A DNA stretch of 32,301 bases from Candidatus Saccharimonadota bacterium (GCA_016178135.1 JACOTW010000001.1:64228-96528), one strand, 5' to 3'. Positions 17,817-26,452 are shown, numbered from the stretch's first letter. The notes: a model not told the origin generated them from the sequence alone. Translations and numbers: made by a program.

Positions 17817-19097
17817 CTACATACTTGATACTAGGCGGCGCAGTTGATCGCTACTTAGTTTGGAGTTACCCTCAATTTGGTACTTGATACCAGCATTGAC
17901 CCAAACGGCGTTAGCATTATCATAAATATAAATTGTCCTACCTCGCTCTTGTAGAGTCATAGGTTGTTTTCCGCCGTCAACTAGACTACCTAGTAATGTT
18001 TCACTATTCCAGGTGGATGATTGCTGGATAATTTTGAAATTACGATCATCGCTACTAGATTTAAAATTTATAGTAATTTGACCAGATTTGTATTCAATTG
18101 GTCCGTACAGAGCGAATCCTGATGGCTGGTAATCAGGTAGGCTGCCGTGTACCCCGGAGCGCGTAGTGGCTATTCGCATGGCTATATTTGGCACATTTTG
18201 ATAAGCAATAAAACCAGTTAATAATAAAATGGCCATCGAGACGGCACTGATATTTATAGTACGTGGACTGACATGTAACTTGCGGGCGACGCGGTGATGC
18301 AGTTTGGTGTGTCTTTTAATTTTGGGCTGTTCATGGCTTGAGGTATTAGCTAGTGCGTTGGTTAGTGGATAATTTTTTGCTGGTACGGCTATTACGTTAG
18401 CGTGGTGCGGTAGGTTTATCGGGGTGGTCGGCACTTTTGTCGGTACTGGTTGAACTGGTAGTGTAGTAATTTTTGGGCTAGTAAATCCGCTACCAAATTT
18501 ACTGATCAAACGACTTTTTTTGATATGATCGGCACGTAAAATACGACCTTGGCTGACTGGCTGACTGGATTGTCGTGGACTCCTTTGTTCGCCAGCTGAA
18601 CTGGACTTACGCAAAATCCCTTGTTCCCGAGACGAATTAGCTCGAGCGAAAACAGTTTTATCTGGAGGAGAGATACCTGAAAGTACATCGAGAGAGGAAA
18701 AACCGTTTGTAGCCGAGGTTATTCGGTTTGGTGATGATGGAACTTTACGCGAAGCCTCAACCGGATTAATTACTTGATGATCTTGAATATGGTTTGAACC
18801 TGGTATTTTGTTGACGGGCTTATTAACGGCACTACGCATTAGTGTTTTTGATCGTTCGGTCCTGTTTATTATTTTTTGGCTAGCAGAATTCATGTGATCA
18901 GGTAACTTTTTAATAGCGGAAGACATTGTATCTGGTCGTCTGATAAAACCGTCAAGTACTGTACCGGCCTTTGCTGTAGGTGTTGGTGATTTTGAGATAG
19001 TAGCATCGACCAGCTTACCGCTTGTTATATCGTAACGCTTTCCGTTAAATTCGATTGTGTTTTGACGATTAGTCACTTTTTGGCTTACCCTCAACAT
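17817..19097 (-). CDS. Hypothetical single-TM protein, DUF4367-like extracytoplasmic domain, with in-frame family-1 insert
   Basis: TM NISAVSMAILLLTGFIAYQ; domain SGFALYGPIEYKSGQITINFKS...; insert RKVPSSPNRITSATNGFSSLDVLSGISPPDKTVFARANSSREQGILRKSS. Confidence 0.75.
   Translation of the reverse strand: MLRVSQKVTNRQNTIEFNGKRYDITSGKLVDATISKSPTPTAKAGTVLDGFIRRPDTMSSAIKKLPDHMNSASQKIINRTERSKTLMRSAVNKPVNKIPGSNHIQDHQVINPVEASRKVPSSPNRITSATNGFSSLDVLSGISPPDKTVFARANSSREQGILRKSSSAGEQRSPRQSSQPVSQGRILRADHIKKSRLISKFGSGFTSPKITTLPVQPVPTKVPTTPINLPHHANVIAVPAKNYPLTNALANTSSHEQPKIKRHTKLHHRVARKLHVSPRTINISAVSMAILLLTGFIAYQNVPNIAMRIATTRSGVHGSLPDYQPSGFALYGPIEYKSGQITINFKSSSDDRNFKIIQQSSTWNSETLLGSLVDGGKQPMTLQERGRTIYIYDNANAVWVNAGIKYQIEGNSKLSSDQLRRLVSSM
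18601..18757. repeat. Family-1 palindromic element (copy 8), in-frame inside the 17817-19097 CDS; right end degenerate
   Basis: ctggacttacgcaaaatcccttgttcccgagacgaattagctcgagcgaaaacagtttta...ggtttggtgatgatggaactttacgc. Confidence 0.88.
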
Positions 19098-19161
19098 AAA
19101 GTGGTGATAGTATGTATCTTAAACCGTCTATGATTAAATTGGCAAGTAGATTGCTAAAGAT

Positions 19162-19246
19162 CACGAGTTTAGCACTTTTCTATTGCCCCTTGGTTGCACC
19201 TGAACGGCTACAACCAAGGCATCAACGGACAAGTGCGAAACTCGTG
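19162..19246. repeat. Family-3 MITE-like palindrome with perfect 5-bp TSD (AAGAT)
   Basis: CACGAGTTTAGCACTT ... AAGTGCGAAACTCGTG; AAGAT at 19157-19161 and 19247-19251. Confidence 0.92.
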
Positions 19247-19286
19247 AAGATCATAAACTGATTGATTAATAATTTTTGGAAAATAT

Positions 19287-20759
19287 ATGGATTTCTTTGA
19301 CCCTAAAAAAAAGCGTGCTCTAACTTTCCGGCTATATCTTGGCTATGTTCTTATGGGCATCGCGTTACTTATTGGTACGGTGATAATCTGGTATCAGACA
19401 TACGGCTACGATATCGACAGGCAAACGGGGGCGGTTATTCAAAAAGGACTTGTGTTTGTAGATGCCCACCCGGAATCGGCCACTATTTTCTTAAATAATA
19501 AAAACAAAGGCCAGACAGGGTCTCGTCTTACGCCGGTGGCTGGTCGCTATACCCTGGAGCTTAAGCGGAGTGGGTATAGGTCATGGAGACATGATTTTGA
19601 ACTATATGGCGGTACTATTGAGCGATTTGTGTATCCATTTTTATTCCCTGACAAATTGATTACATCAGAAAAGCAAACATATATATCTTCACCTCCGCTA
19701 GTAACGGCTAGTCCTGATCGCCACTGGTTAATCGTTGAGAAGCCAGGTAGTTTGATAGATTTTGATGTGCTTGATATGACTAACCCGTCCGCTAAAATTG
19801 TGCCGATAACCTTACCGGCTGACGTATTGACGCCCAGTAAAGATGAGCAACACATGGAGTTGGTAGAATGGTCTACTGACAATCGCCACGTACTCCTTAA
19901 GCATGTTTTTGGATCAGAAAGTGAATATGTTTTGCTTGATCGTGATACACCATTACGGAGTCTGAATATAAGTAAGGTATTCAGGCTAAAGGCGACCACA
20001 GTCAGCCTTAGAAATAAAAAATCTGATCAATTTTATTTTTATACGGCTGACGGTGGTATTTTGCAGACAGCTGATCTTAAAAGTAACTCTATGTCGCCGC
20101 TATTGACTAAGGTGCTTGCCTACCGTAGTCACGGCAGCAATACGTTGCTGTACGTAACGGACGCATCGTCTACTTTAGGCAAGGTCAAGGTCAGAATTCG
20201 CGACAACAACAAAGACTACACCCTAAAAGAATTACTCGTCGACGATACTTACCTATTGGCGCTGGCACAGTTTAATGAAAAATGGTATATAGCTGCCGGT
20301 GCGTCAAGTGAGGGCAAGATTAGTATTTACCAAAATCCGGCGGACGTTTTGCAAAAGATACCTAGCATTGCCGTAAAACCGATCAGCACACTTAGGGTAG
20401 ATAAGCCGACTAATATATCTTTTTCTATAAATGCACGTTTTATTATGGCGCAGAACGGTTCAAGTTTTGCAGTTTATGATGCCGAGCGTGATCGTCAATA
20501 TCGCTATAATACTGGATTTGTTCTGGCTGCAGGGCAAAAAGCCTCATGGATGGACGGACATCGCATAGTCTATGCTAGTAATGGCTCGGTTGTGGTTGTT
20601 GATTTTGACGGTACGAATCAACAAACGCTATCGCCAGCCAAAGATGGATATGACGTATTTTTTGATAGCGACTACAAGGCATTTTATACGGTTAGCTCAT
20701 CTAAGGTTACGGCTGGTGCGGACGCTGTTTTACGCACTGAGCTAGTAGGCTCTCATTAA
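19287..20759 (+). CDS. PEGA-domain membrane protein with beta-propeller-like C-terminal region
   Basis: TM near N-terminus; FVDAHPESATIFLNNKNKGQTGSRLTPVAGRYTLELKRSGYRSW PEGA motif. Confidence 0.8.
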   Translation: MDFFDPKKKRALTFRLYLGYVLMGIALLIGTVIIWYQTYGYDIDRQTGAVIQKGLVFVDAHPESATIFLNNKNKGQTGSRLTPVAGRYTLELKRSGYRSWRHDFELYGGTIERFVYPFLFPDKLITSEKQTYISSPPLVTASPDRHWLIVEKPGSLIDFDVLDMTNPSAKIVPITLPADVLTPSKDEQHMELVEWSTDNRHVLLKHVFGSESEYVLLDRDTPLRSLNISKVFRLKATTVSLRNKKSDQFYFYTADGGILQTADLKSNSMSPLLTKVLAYRSHGSNTLLYVTDASSTLGKVKVRIRDNNKDYTLKELLVDDTYLLALAQFNEKWYIAAGASSEGKISIYQNPADVLQKIPSIAVKPISTLRVDKPTNISFSINARFIMAQNGSSFAVYDAERDRQYRYNTGFVLAAGQKASWMDGHRIVYASNGSVVVVDFDGTNQQTLSPAKDGYDVFFDSDYKAFYTVSSSKVTAGADAVLRTELVGSH

Positions 20760-20774
20760 ACTAATCACACTCTG

Positions 20775-22055
20775 TTAGCGGGAAAGCCAGCTATAAAGTT
20801 GGTTCCACAGGCTTTTAGAATTACTGGGTAGTATCGCAGGTTTGTTGGCTGCATCTTGATTGACCTTACTGGCAATGTTGGTGCTAGGATTTGGGCTTAT
20901 CTGCTCGCCTATAACTACCAATCGGTTAACAGAAGTACCTGGTGGATCGCAAGTAATTAGAGTAAAAGTCGCAGGTCTATTCGGAATACTGTTTAATACT
21001 GAAACTTCAGTTGGCTTAACGATCTTTTTCTCTACGACTTTATAAATGTACCGCTTGCTATCTTTTTGGAGGTAAAATACGTCGCCGTTGGTTAAGCTTT
21101 TTAGGAGAATAAACGCATATTTGTACTTACCTTCATTAAAAATATTGCCACTACTGTGGCCAAATATAGCACCATTGCCTAGTTCTCCAGGATCGGGTGA
21201 TGTGGCATAATGCAAAACTCCTTCTTCCAGAGCACGTTGGATGGCTTTTTCATCAATCGACGGCTCGTTATAGATTACCGGTGCTTCAACGTTAATCTTA
21301 GGGATAATAATTTTTGGTTCGGCGCTAACAGGAGTGTTTCTAGGATCAATAATAATTGGAGTTGAACTGACAACTTTGCTTGGAGTAATGAAGGGAGCAA
21401 TGAATCGTTCATTAAAAAACCCAAAAAGCATAATCATAAGAACTATTGAGCCCAAGCCCAGCCCAAAAAACAAAGATTTTAAATGCTCTTTCTTTTGTGG
21501 CTTGCGTCGACCAGCAACACGTTTTATGAGTTGATCTTTAATATCGGCCACCGAGCGTACGTCTCGTATATTTTGGGTTGTTTGGGGGGTCTTTTGGTGG
21601 GTACTGCCAGCTGTTTTATGAGTCGACTCTTTAGTTTCTGGCTTTTGTTCTTTTATATAGTGAGCCCCGCCGGAATGATTGGTATAAAATTCTTGCCAAA
21701 CCTCGTGTTTTTGATTGTCCGGCAGATCTAGGTAATAATTGTGCCAAGCGGTTTGGATTTCGGCCAATGATCTGCCAGAATTCGTCAGCTCATACATGAA
21801 TTGCTGATGCTTGGAGCGATGGCTACCAGCCTTAAAAGCCTCTTTTACTTCTTCTTTGACATCTGGCTCGTCCTTGTAAAGGTATCTAATTTTTTGACGA
21901 ACCAATTCTACTGCCGGATCAAGCTTTTTGCTCGACTGCTCGCCTGTCTTAGGCAATGGTTGTACAACCTTGTCTTTATGGACTGGCAAGTTGTATTGCT
22001 TAGGATCAAATAGTGGATTAGTATCTGGATTCATAATGCTATATGTAGGCTTCAT
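20775..22055 (-). CDS. Sortase family protein with long cytoplasmic N-terminal region
   Basis: IIIPKINVEAPVIY; GNGAIFGHSS; FTLITCDPPGTSVNRLVVIGEQ (catalytic Cys/Arg). Confidence 0.9.
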   Translation of the reverse strand: MKPTYSIMNPDTNPLFDPKQYNLPVHKDKVVQPLPKTGEQSSKKLDPAVELVRQKIRYLYKDEPDVKEEVKEAFKAGSHRSKHQQFMYELTNSGRSLAEIQTAWHNYYLDLPDNQKHEVWQEFYTNHSGGAHYIKEQKPETKESTHKTAGSTHQKTPQTTQNIRDVRSVADIKDQLIKRVAGRRKPQKKEHLKSLFFGLGLGSIVLMIMLFGFFNERFIAPFITPSKVVSSTPIIIDPRNTPVSAEPKIIIPKINVEAPVIYNEPSIDEKAIQRALEEGVLHYATSPDPGELGNGAIFGHSSGNIFNEGKYKYAFILLKSLTNGDVFYLQKDSKRYIYKVVEKKIVKPTEVSVLNSIPNRPATFTLITCDPPGTSVNRLVVIGEQISPNPSTNIASKVNQDAANKPAILPSNSKSLWNQLYSWLSR

Positions 22056-22076
22056 TATATAGGACTTTCATACCTT

Positions 22077-22129
22077 CACACATTTCGCATTTTTCCATTG
22101 CCCTCTGGTTGCATCTGAACGGCTACGAA
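22077..22129. repeat. Degenerate family-3 left arm
   Basis: cacacatttcgcatttttccattgccctctggttgcatctgaacggctac matches 19162-19211. Confidence 0.75.
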
Positions 22130-22284
22130 CTGTCTATCTCCTGCCAGTGTGGTTGCCTAGAAGCTCAACAGTTTTCACGTCAAGCAGGGTTATCCTGGAA
22201 TTGGTGAAAAAGTCCCAAAGTCCTATATAATATAATCTACCTAATCCGCACCTTTCAAAACGACTTACTTAGTAGTGAATAAAT

Positions 22285-22369
22285 GGCGCTGTGGCGGAAC
22301 TGGTATACGCGCACGACTCAAAATCGTGTGGGGCAACCCGTGTCGGTTCGATTCCGACCAGCGCCACCA
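22285..22369 (+). tRNA. tRNA-Leu (CAA anticodon), CCA encoded
   Basis: Acceptor ggcgctg/cagcgcc; anticodon loop CTCAAAA; long variable arm tggggcaacccg; T arm gtcgg-ttcgatt-ccgac. Confidence 0.94.
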
Positions 22370-22402
22370 ACTTTATAAGTCGTTCTTTTGGGAGTTCCGC
22401 CG

Positions 22403-23353
22403 TCAGTCGAGTAGAGACGTTGTTAGTGCTTCAAACGCTTTGCTCGGGTTCTGTATTAACCACACAGAGGCGTGGGTGGCGGTTTTGACTTGCCAAACTG
22501 GCAAATCTGTTTCCAGCTTTGTGGTACTGACCTGCCCGCCTACCGCCACAAGAATATTGTTCAAATGTTTTACTACGATACTTACGGGATAATTTTTGGT
22601 CACCTGGTGCAAGGTGTCTACTAGTTTTAGCAAATCCATGCCAAAAGTAACCGGTGTCGGTAGATCAAGACCGGAGACTATCTTTTGGAGTTGAGCCATA
22701 GACACCACGAATGTTGTGTTTGGACGTTCGAAAGCAGACTTAGGGGTATTTAAGAAATAATCAGCAGCATCTTTTGCAATAACTACTGGACCTGTGAATT
22801 TACTGGACTTACCCAAAGCTCCCCCATCCCCAGACCAACTAATCTCAAGCGGTAGCGGTCTGCCTTCTTTCGATGTAGCTAAGGCTACCTCTCCTTCAGT
22901 CAAACCACTATCTGCTCGAGCTGATTTGCCCTGGGAGCGGGCGATTTTGCGTAAGTCCAGTTTACTCATGAATTTTTCTAATAATATGGCTGTTTCACTG
23001 TTGCGTCCAAAATCGCCAACTAGCAATACGCTATCTGCCCAAGCAGATTGCTCAATAAAATCAGCCAAAGCTTGCCGGCTAAAACTGCCGGATGGTGTGC
23101 TGGGAGCGTAATCAACGGTCTCCAGGATATTACCAGCTATCTTCTTGACAGCATCTGGTAATAGCACTCTTGTCAAGCCCACGCCGGCCCTATTGGCTTC
23201 TATATAGGCTTCAGCTGGCGCGGCAAACCCATGCAAGTTGCCACCTATTATTAGTAGCTTGCCAGCATGTTTTTTGTGTTCCGGCCTACTCCATTGTAAA
23301 TCTGGAAAAAGTGGAGCGTCCATGGTTTGTTTATGCCAATATGTAAGATCCAT
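22403..23353 (-). CDS. ADP-dependent NAD(P)HX dehydratase-like (YjeF C-terminal/carbohydrate kinase) with ~54-codon in-frame family-1 insert
   Basis: HKKHAGKLLIIGGNLHGFAAPAEAYIEANRAGVGLTRVLLP; ADSVLLVGDFGRN; insert DLRKIARSQGKSARADSGLTEGEVALATSKEGRPLPLEISWSGDGGALGKSS. Confidence 0.82.
   Translation of the reverse strand: MDLTYWHKQTMDAPLFPDLQWSRPEHKKHAGKLLIIGGNLHGFAAPAEAYIEANRAGVGLTRVLLPDAVKKIAGNILETVDYAPSTPSGSFSRQALADFIEQSAWADSVLLVGDFGRNSETAILLEKFMSKLDLRKIARSQGKSARADSGLTEGEVALATSKEGRPLPLEISWSGDGGALGKSSKFTGPVVIAKDAADYFLNTPKSAFERPNTTFVVSMAQLQKIVSGLDLPTPVTFGMDLLKLVDTLHQVTKNYPVSIVVKHLNNILVAVGGQVSTTKLETDLPVWQVKTATHASVWLIQNPSKAFEALTTSLLD
22803..22960. repeat. Family-1 palindromic element (copy 9), in-frame, with perfect TTTA duplication
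   Basis: TTTA|ctggacttacccaaagctcccccatccccag...ctgggagcgggcgattttgcgtaagtccag|TTTA; 158+4 = 162 bp = 54 codons. Confidence 0.95.
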
Positions 23354-24044
23354 TGCCTGAATTCAATTCGTAAATTACGTTTTTGCGTTCCACAACAATT
23401 TTCCATTCAGCAGCCTTGGCATGATCAAACAGGAGCTTGGTCGGGTTGAATGCTATCGGTTGCTCAACCATTTCTAGCATGGCAATGTCACTTTCGCTGT
23501 CGCCTACACCAATGCTGTCTTTATAGGTAAGTCCATATTTTACCACTAGTTCCTTTAGGTATTCTGGTTTGCGCTCACGTTTTAGAACTTGTTTCTTACC
23601 AGTAAATTTGTCATTTTGTATTTCGTAAATAGATCCGCCAAAATCATCAAAACCATAATAATTTGCTAGTAATTCTACGGTCTCCGTATGTGAAGCGGAA
23701 ATGGCAAAAAGCATATAATCATTTTGTTTTAGCTTTGATATTAGATTGCGAGTGTAGGTGTAGGTTTGGTCTTTATACTCGTCTAGCACTGTTTTGCTGG
23801 TTTCGATTAAGACAGTAGGGCTTATGTGCGTTATAGCACTATCAACCAAGGCGATTAGTTGATGTTCATAAGTTTTGAAAGAATCTTGATTGTCGCGCTT
23901 TTTCCAGTTCATACGTGCCATCCGTACTGCTTCGTAGTCGTTTGCATTGAAATGGCCAAGTTTGGCCAATTGATCAGCCACGGCGTGGTAAAGTTGCCAA
24001 CGTATCAACGTTCCATCCAGATCAAAAACCGCAAATTTTTTCAT
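23331..24044 (-). CDS. HAD-superfamily phosphatase (SerB-like HAD-IB)
   Basis: FAVFDLDGTLIRW; FAISASHTE; IGVGDSESDIAMLEMVEQPIAFNP. Confidence 0.92.
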   Translation of the reverse strand: MKKFAVFDLDGTLIRWQLYHAVADQLAKLGHFNANDYEAVRMARMNWKKRDNQDSFKTYEHQLIALVDSAITHISPTVLIETSKTVLDEYKDQTYTYTRNLISKLKQNDYMLFAISASHTETVELLANYYGFDDFGGSIYEIQNDKFTGKKQVLKRERKPEYLKELVVKYGLTYKDSIGVGDSESDIAMLEMVEQPIAFNPTKLLFDHAKAAEWKIVVERKNVIYELNSGNGSYILA

Positions 24045-24057
24045 AATTCTAAGTATA

Positions 24058-24217
24058 CTGGACCTGTCGCGAAATCCCTCGTTCCCAGGGCGAATCAGCT
24101 CGAGCGAAAACAGTTTTGTCTGAAGGAGAGGTACCAGGGAGGTACATCGAGAGAGGAAAAACTGTTTGTAGCCGAGGTTAGTCGGTCTGGGGATGAGGGA
24201 TTTCGTGACAGGTCCAG
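24058..24217. repeat. Family-1 palindromic element (copy 10), full length, perfect TATA duplication
   Basis: TATA|ctggacctgtcgcgaaatccctcgttcccag...ctggggatgagggatttcgtgacaggtccag|TATA; arms fold into a ~75-bp imperfect hairpin. Confidence 0.96.
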
Positions 24218-25002
24218 TATATACTCACTGGGCAGTGGTCGGAGCCCATTATATCTGGGTGAATTGTAGCATTTTTAATGCTGTCTTTTAAGATTTCTGA
24301 GACCAAGAAGTAGTCTATCCGCCAGCCGACATTACGAGCTCGAGCATTTGCCCAATGCGTCCACCAGGTGTAGTGCCCGTTGCCTTGGGCAAATAACCTA
24401 AATGTATCAATAAATCCAGCATCTATGAATTTTTGAAATCCAGCACGTTCTTCATCGGTAAATCCATGTTTGCCGATGTTGACCTTGGGGTTGGCGAGGT
24501 CATCTTCGGTGTGAGCGACGTTCAGATCGCCACAAAAAATCACCGGTTTAGTTTTTTCTAATTCCTGGCAATGTGCCAAAAACGCTGGGTCCCATTGTTC
24601 ATGGCGTAGCTTCAATCTGGTTAAGTCGCCTTTGCTGTTCGGAGTGTAAACCGTAACTAAGTAAAAGTCTTTGAATTCAGCAGTTAGTACCCTGCCCTCG
24701 CTTGTCGGGTCGCCGTACTTATCGGCTTGCAGTCCACTTTTTTCGGCAATTCCAGGCAAAAAGCCAATAATAACTGATTCTGGCTTTATCTTGGTAAAAA
24801 TTGCAGTGCCAGAATAGCCTTTTTTAGTGGCGGAACTCCAATATTCTTCATAATCGGGCAGGTCAATTTCGGCTTGCCCCTGCTCTGCCTTGGTCTCTTG
24901 CAAACACAAAATATCCGGCTTTTCTTGCTCGATAAACTTCTGGAACATACCCTTGTTCCAGACTGCCCGGATTCCATTGACGTTCCAAGAATATATTCTC
25001 AT
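24178..25002 (-). CDS. xth: Exodeoxyribonuclease III; C-terminal YWTCHEIPHPQTD derives from the family-1 element
   Basis: RIYSWNVNGIRAVWNKG; DILCLQETKA; FCGDLNVAH; IDYFLVS; GSDHCPVSI. Confidence 0.95.
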   Translation of the reverse strand: MRIYSWNVNGIRAVWNKGMFQKFIEQEKPDILCLQETKAEQGQAEIDLPDYEEYWSSATKKGYSGTAIFTKIKPESVIIGFLPGIAEKSGLQADKYGDPTSEGRVLTAEFKDFYLVTVYTPNSKGDLTRLKLRHEQWDPAFLAHCQELEKTKPVIFCGDLNVAHTEDDLANPKVNIGKHGFTDEERAGFQKFIDAGFIDTFRLFAQGNGHYTWWTHWANARARNVGWRIDYFLVSEILKDSIKNATIHPDIMGSDHCPVSIYWTCHEIPHPQTD

Positions 25003-25025
25003 GAATATAATTATATCTTATCCGA

Positions 25026-25093
25026 CACGAGTTTCGTACTTAGCCATTGATGCCAGATGGCAGCTGGGGCGATGGAAAAGTGCGAAACTCGTG
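25026..25093. repeat. Family-3 MITE-like palindrome immediately upstream of pyrH
   Basis: CACGAGTTTCGTACTT ... AAGTGCGAAACTCGTG; imperfect 5-bp TSD TCCGA/TCTGA. Confidence 0.9.
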
Positions 25094-25112
25094 TCTGATA
25101 TACTAGTACGTA

Positions 25113-25817
25113 GTGTATAAACGAGTTTTGCTGAAATTATCGGGTGAACAACTAGCTGGTCAGTTTGATGGTGGAATTGATCCGAATGTAGCTGGCTGGA
25201 TAGCCAACGAAGTCAAAAAAGCCACGGCAACTGATACGCAAGTTGTAATTATGGTTGGTGGAGGCAATTTTGTACGTGGCGCGCAGATTGCCGGACATGG
25301 TATTAGACGTGTAACCGCTGATCATATGGGCATGCTTGGAACGATTATAAATGCACTGGCACTAACGGACATCTTTGAGGCCCACGGACTAGCCACTCGT
25401 TGCCTGACAAACATTTTTGCCGAACAAGTTGCTGAACCTTTCGTTCACCGTCTGGCCAACAAGCATCTTGAAAAAGGCCGAGTTGTGATTGTGGCTGGTG
25501 GTATTGGGCGGCCGTATCTTACTACGGATACGGCCGCCGTTTCCTTAGCATTAGAACTTGACTGTGAAGTGGTACTGAAGGCCACGAAAGTCGATGGAGT
25601 TTACGACAAAGATCCTACTCAATACGATGACGCAGTAAAAATTGAAAAACTTAGTTATCAACAAGCCGTGCAGGATGAAGATATAAAGATTATGGACAAA
25701 GCCGCCATGGGGCTGGCCATGGAACACAAAATGCCAATAGTTATTTTTGATTCTATGCAAGAAGGTAGCCTAGGACGTGCGACGGCTGGCGAACTCGTCG
25801 GCACTATTATTAGCTAG
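25113..25817 (+). CDS. pyrH: UMP kinase (GTG start)
   Basis: RVLLKLSGEQLAG; IMVGGGNFVRGAQ; DHMGMLGTIINALAL; FDSMQEGSLGRA. Confidence 0.95.
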   Translation: MYKRVLLKLSGEQLAGQFDGGIDPNVAGWIANEVKKATATDTQVVIMVGGGNFVRGAQIAGHGIRRVTADHMGMLGTIINALALTDIFEAHGLATRCLTNIFAEQVAEPFVHRLANKHLEKGRVVIVAGGIGRPYLTTDTAAVSLALELDCEVVLKATKVDGVYDKDPTQYDDAVKIEKLSYQQAVQDEDIKIMDKAAMGLAMEHKMPIVIFDSMQEGSLGRATAGELVGTIIS

Positions 25818-26452
25818 ACTTCAAAAGATTGACCGAGTTTGATAGATTGAAATTCTATAGAGTTCTGCGTGGCAAAATTGGTCAGCCAGTTGTTCGTAAA
25901 CATAGCTCCATTTTCGGATAAAAGTGCATCGTGAGTAGCAAAAGCCAATTTCGGCTTGATATTTAGCATGAAGTCAATTGACTCGCTGGCTTTCAGCCAT
26001 GGTCCGGAAGTGGGTACGGCCAGAACTTGGACCGGCGTTTCAGGTAAGGTGAATGAATCACCCGGGTAGTAAAACAGATTATTGACTAGCACCCCAGTAT
26101 TTTTAAATCTTGGTGCATTTTCATGAACAATAGCGTGATTGGTTCCATAAAAAATTAAACTGAAAGGATCTGCATCTTCTTCTTGTTTATCGCTAACGGT
26201 CGTAATATTTTCTAAATCGAATAATTCTTTGGCAACATCTTCGATGGTAAAAATTTTTATGGCAGGATTTTTTGAAACGATGGCTTTGATTTTAGTCTTA
26301 TCAAAATGATCACCGTGAATGTGGGTTATTACTAGAGCTACCGGATTCTCTGGAACTACAAATGAATTGGAAAGCTCACCAGGGTCAATGACTAGTTGCT
26401 TGCCCTGCTCTTCTAAAACTAGGCAAGCGTGCTCGTACTTCGTAATCTTCAT
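25814..26452 (-). CDS. MBL-fold metal-dependent hydrolase (UlaG-like)
   Basis: VITHIHGDHFD; YPGDSFTLPE; FATHDALLSE. Confidence 0.88.
   Translation of the reverse strand: MKITKYEHACLVLEEQGKQLVIDPGELSNSFVVPENPVALVITHIHGDHFDKTKIKAIVSKNPAIKIFTIEDVAKELFDLENITTVSDKQEEDADPFSLIFYGTNHAIVHENAPRFKNTGVLVNNLFYYPGDSFTLPETPVQVLAVPTSGPWLKASESIDFMLNIKPKLAFATHDALLSENGAMFTNNWLTNFATQNSIEFQSIKLGQSFEV

Noticed and set aside
22275-22592. ORFs over tRNA-Leu (22275-22592, 22291-22488; MAELVYAHDSKSCGATRVGSIPTSAT)
   Set aside because: Well-known spurious translation of tRNA-Leu sequence.
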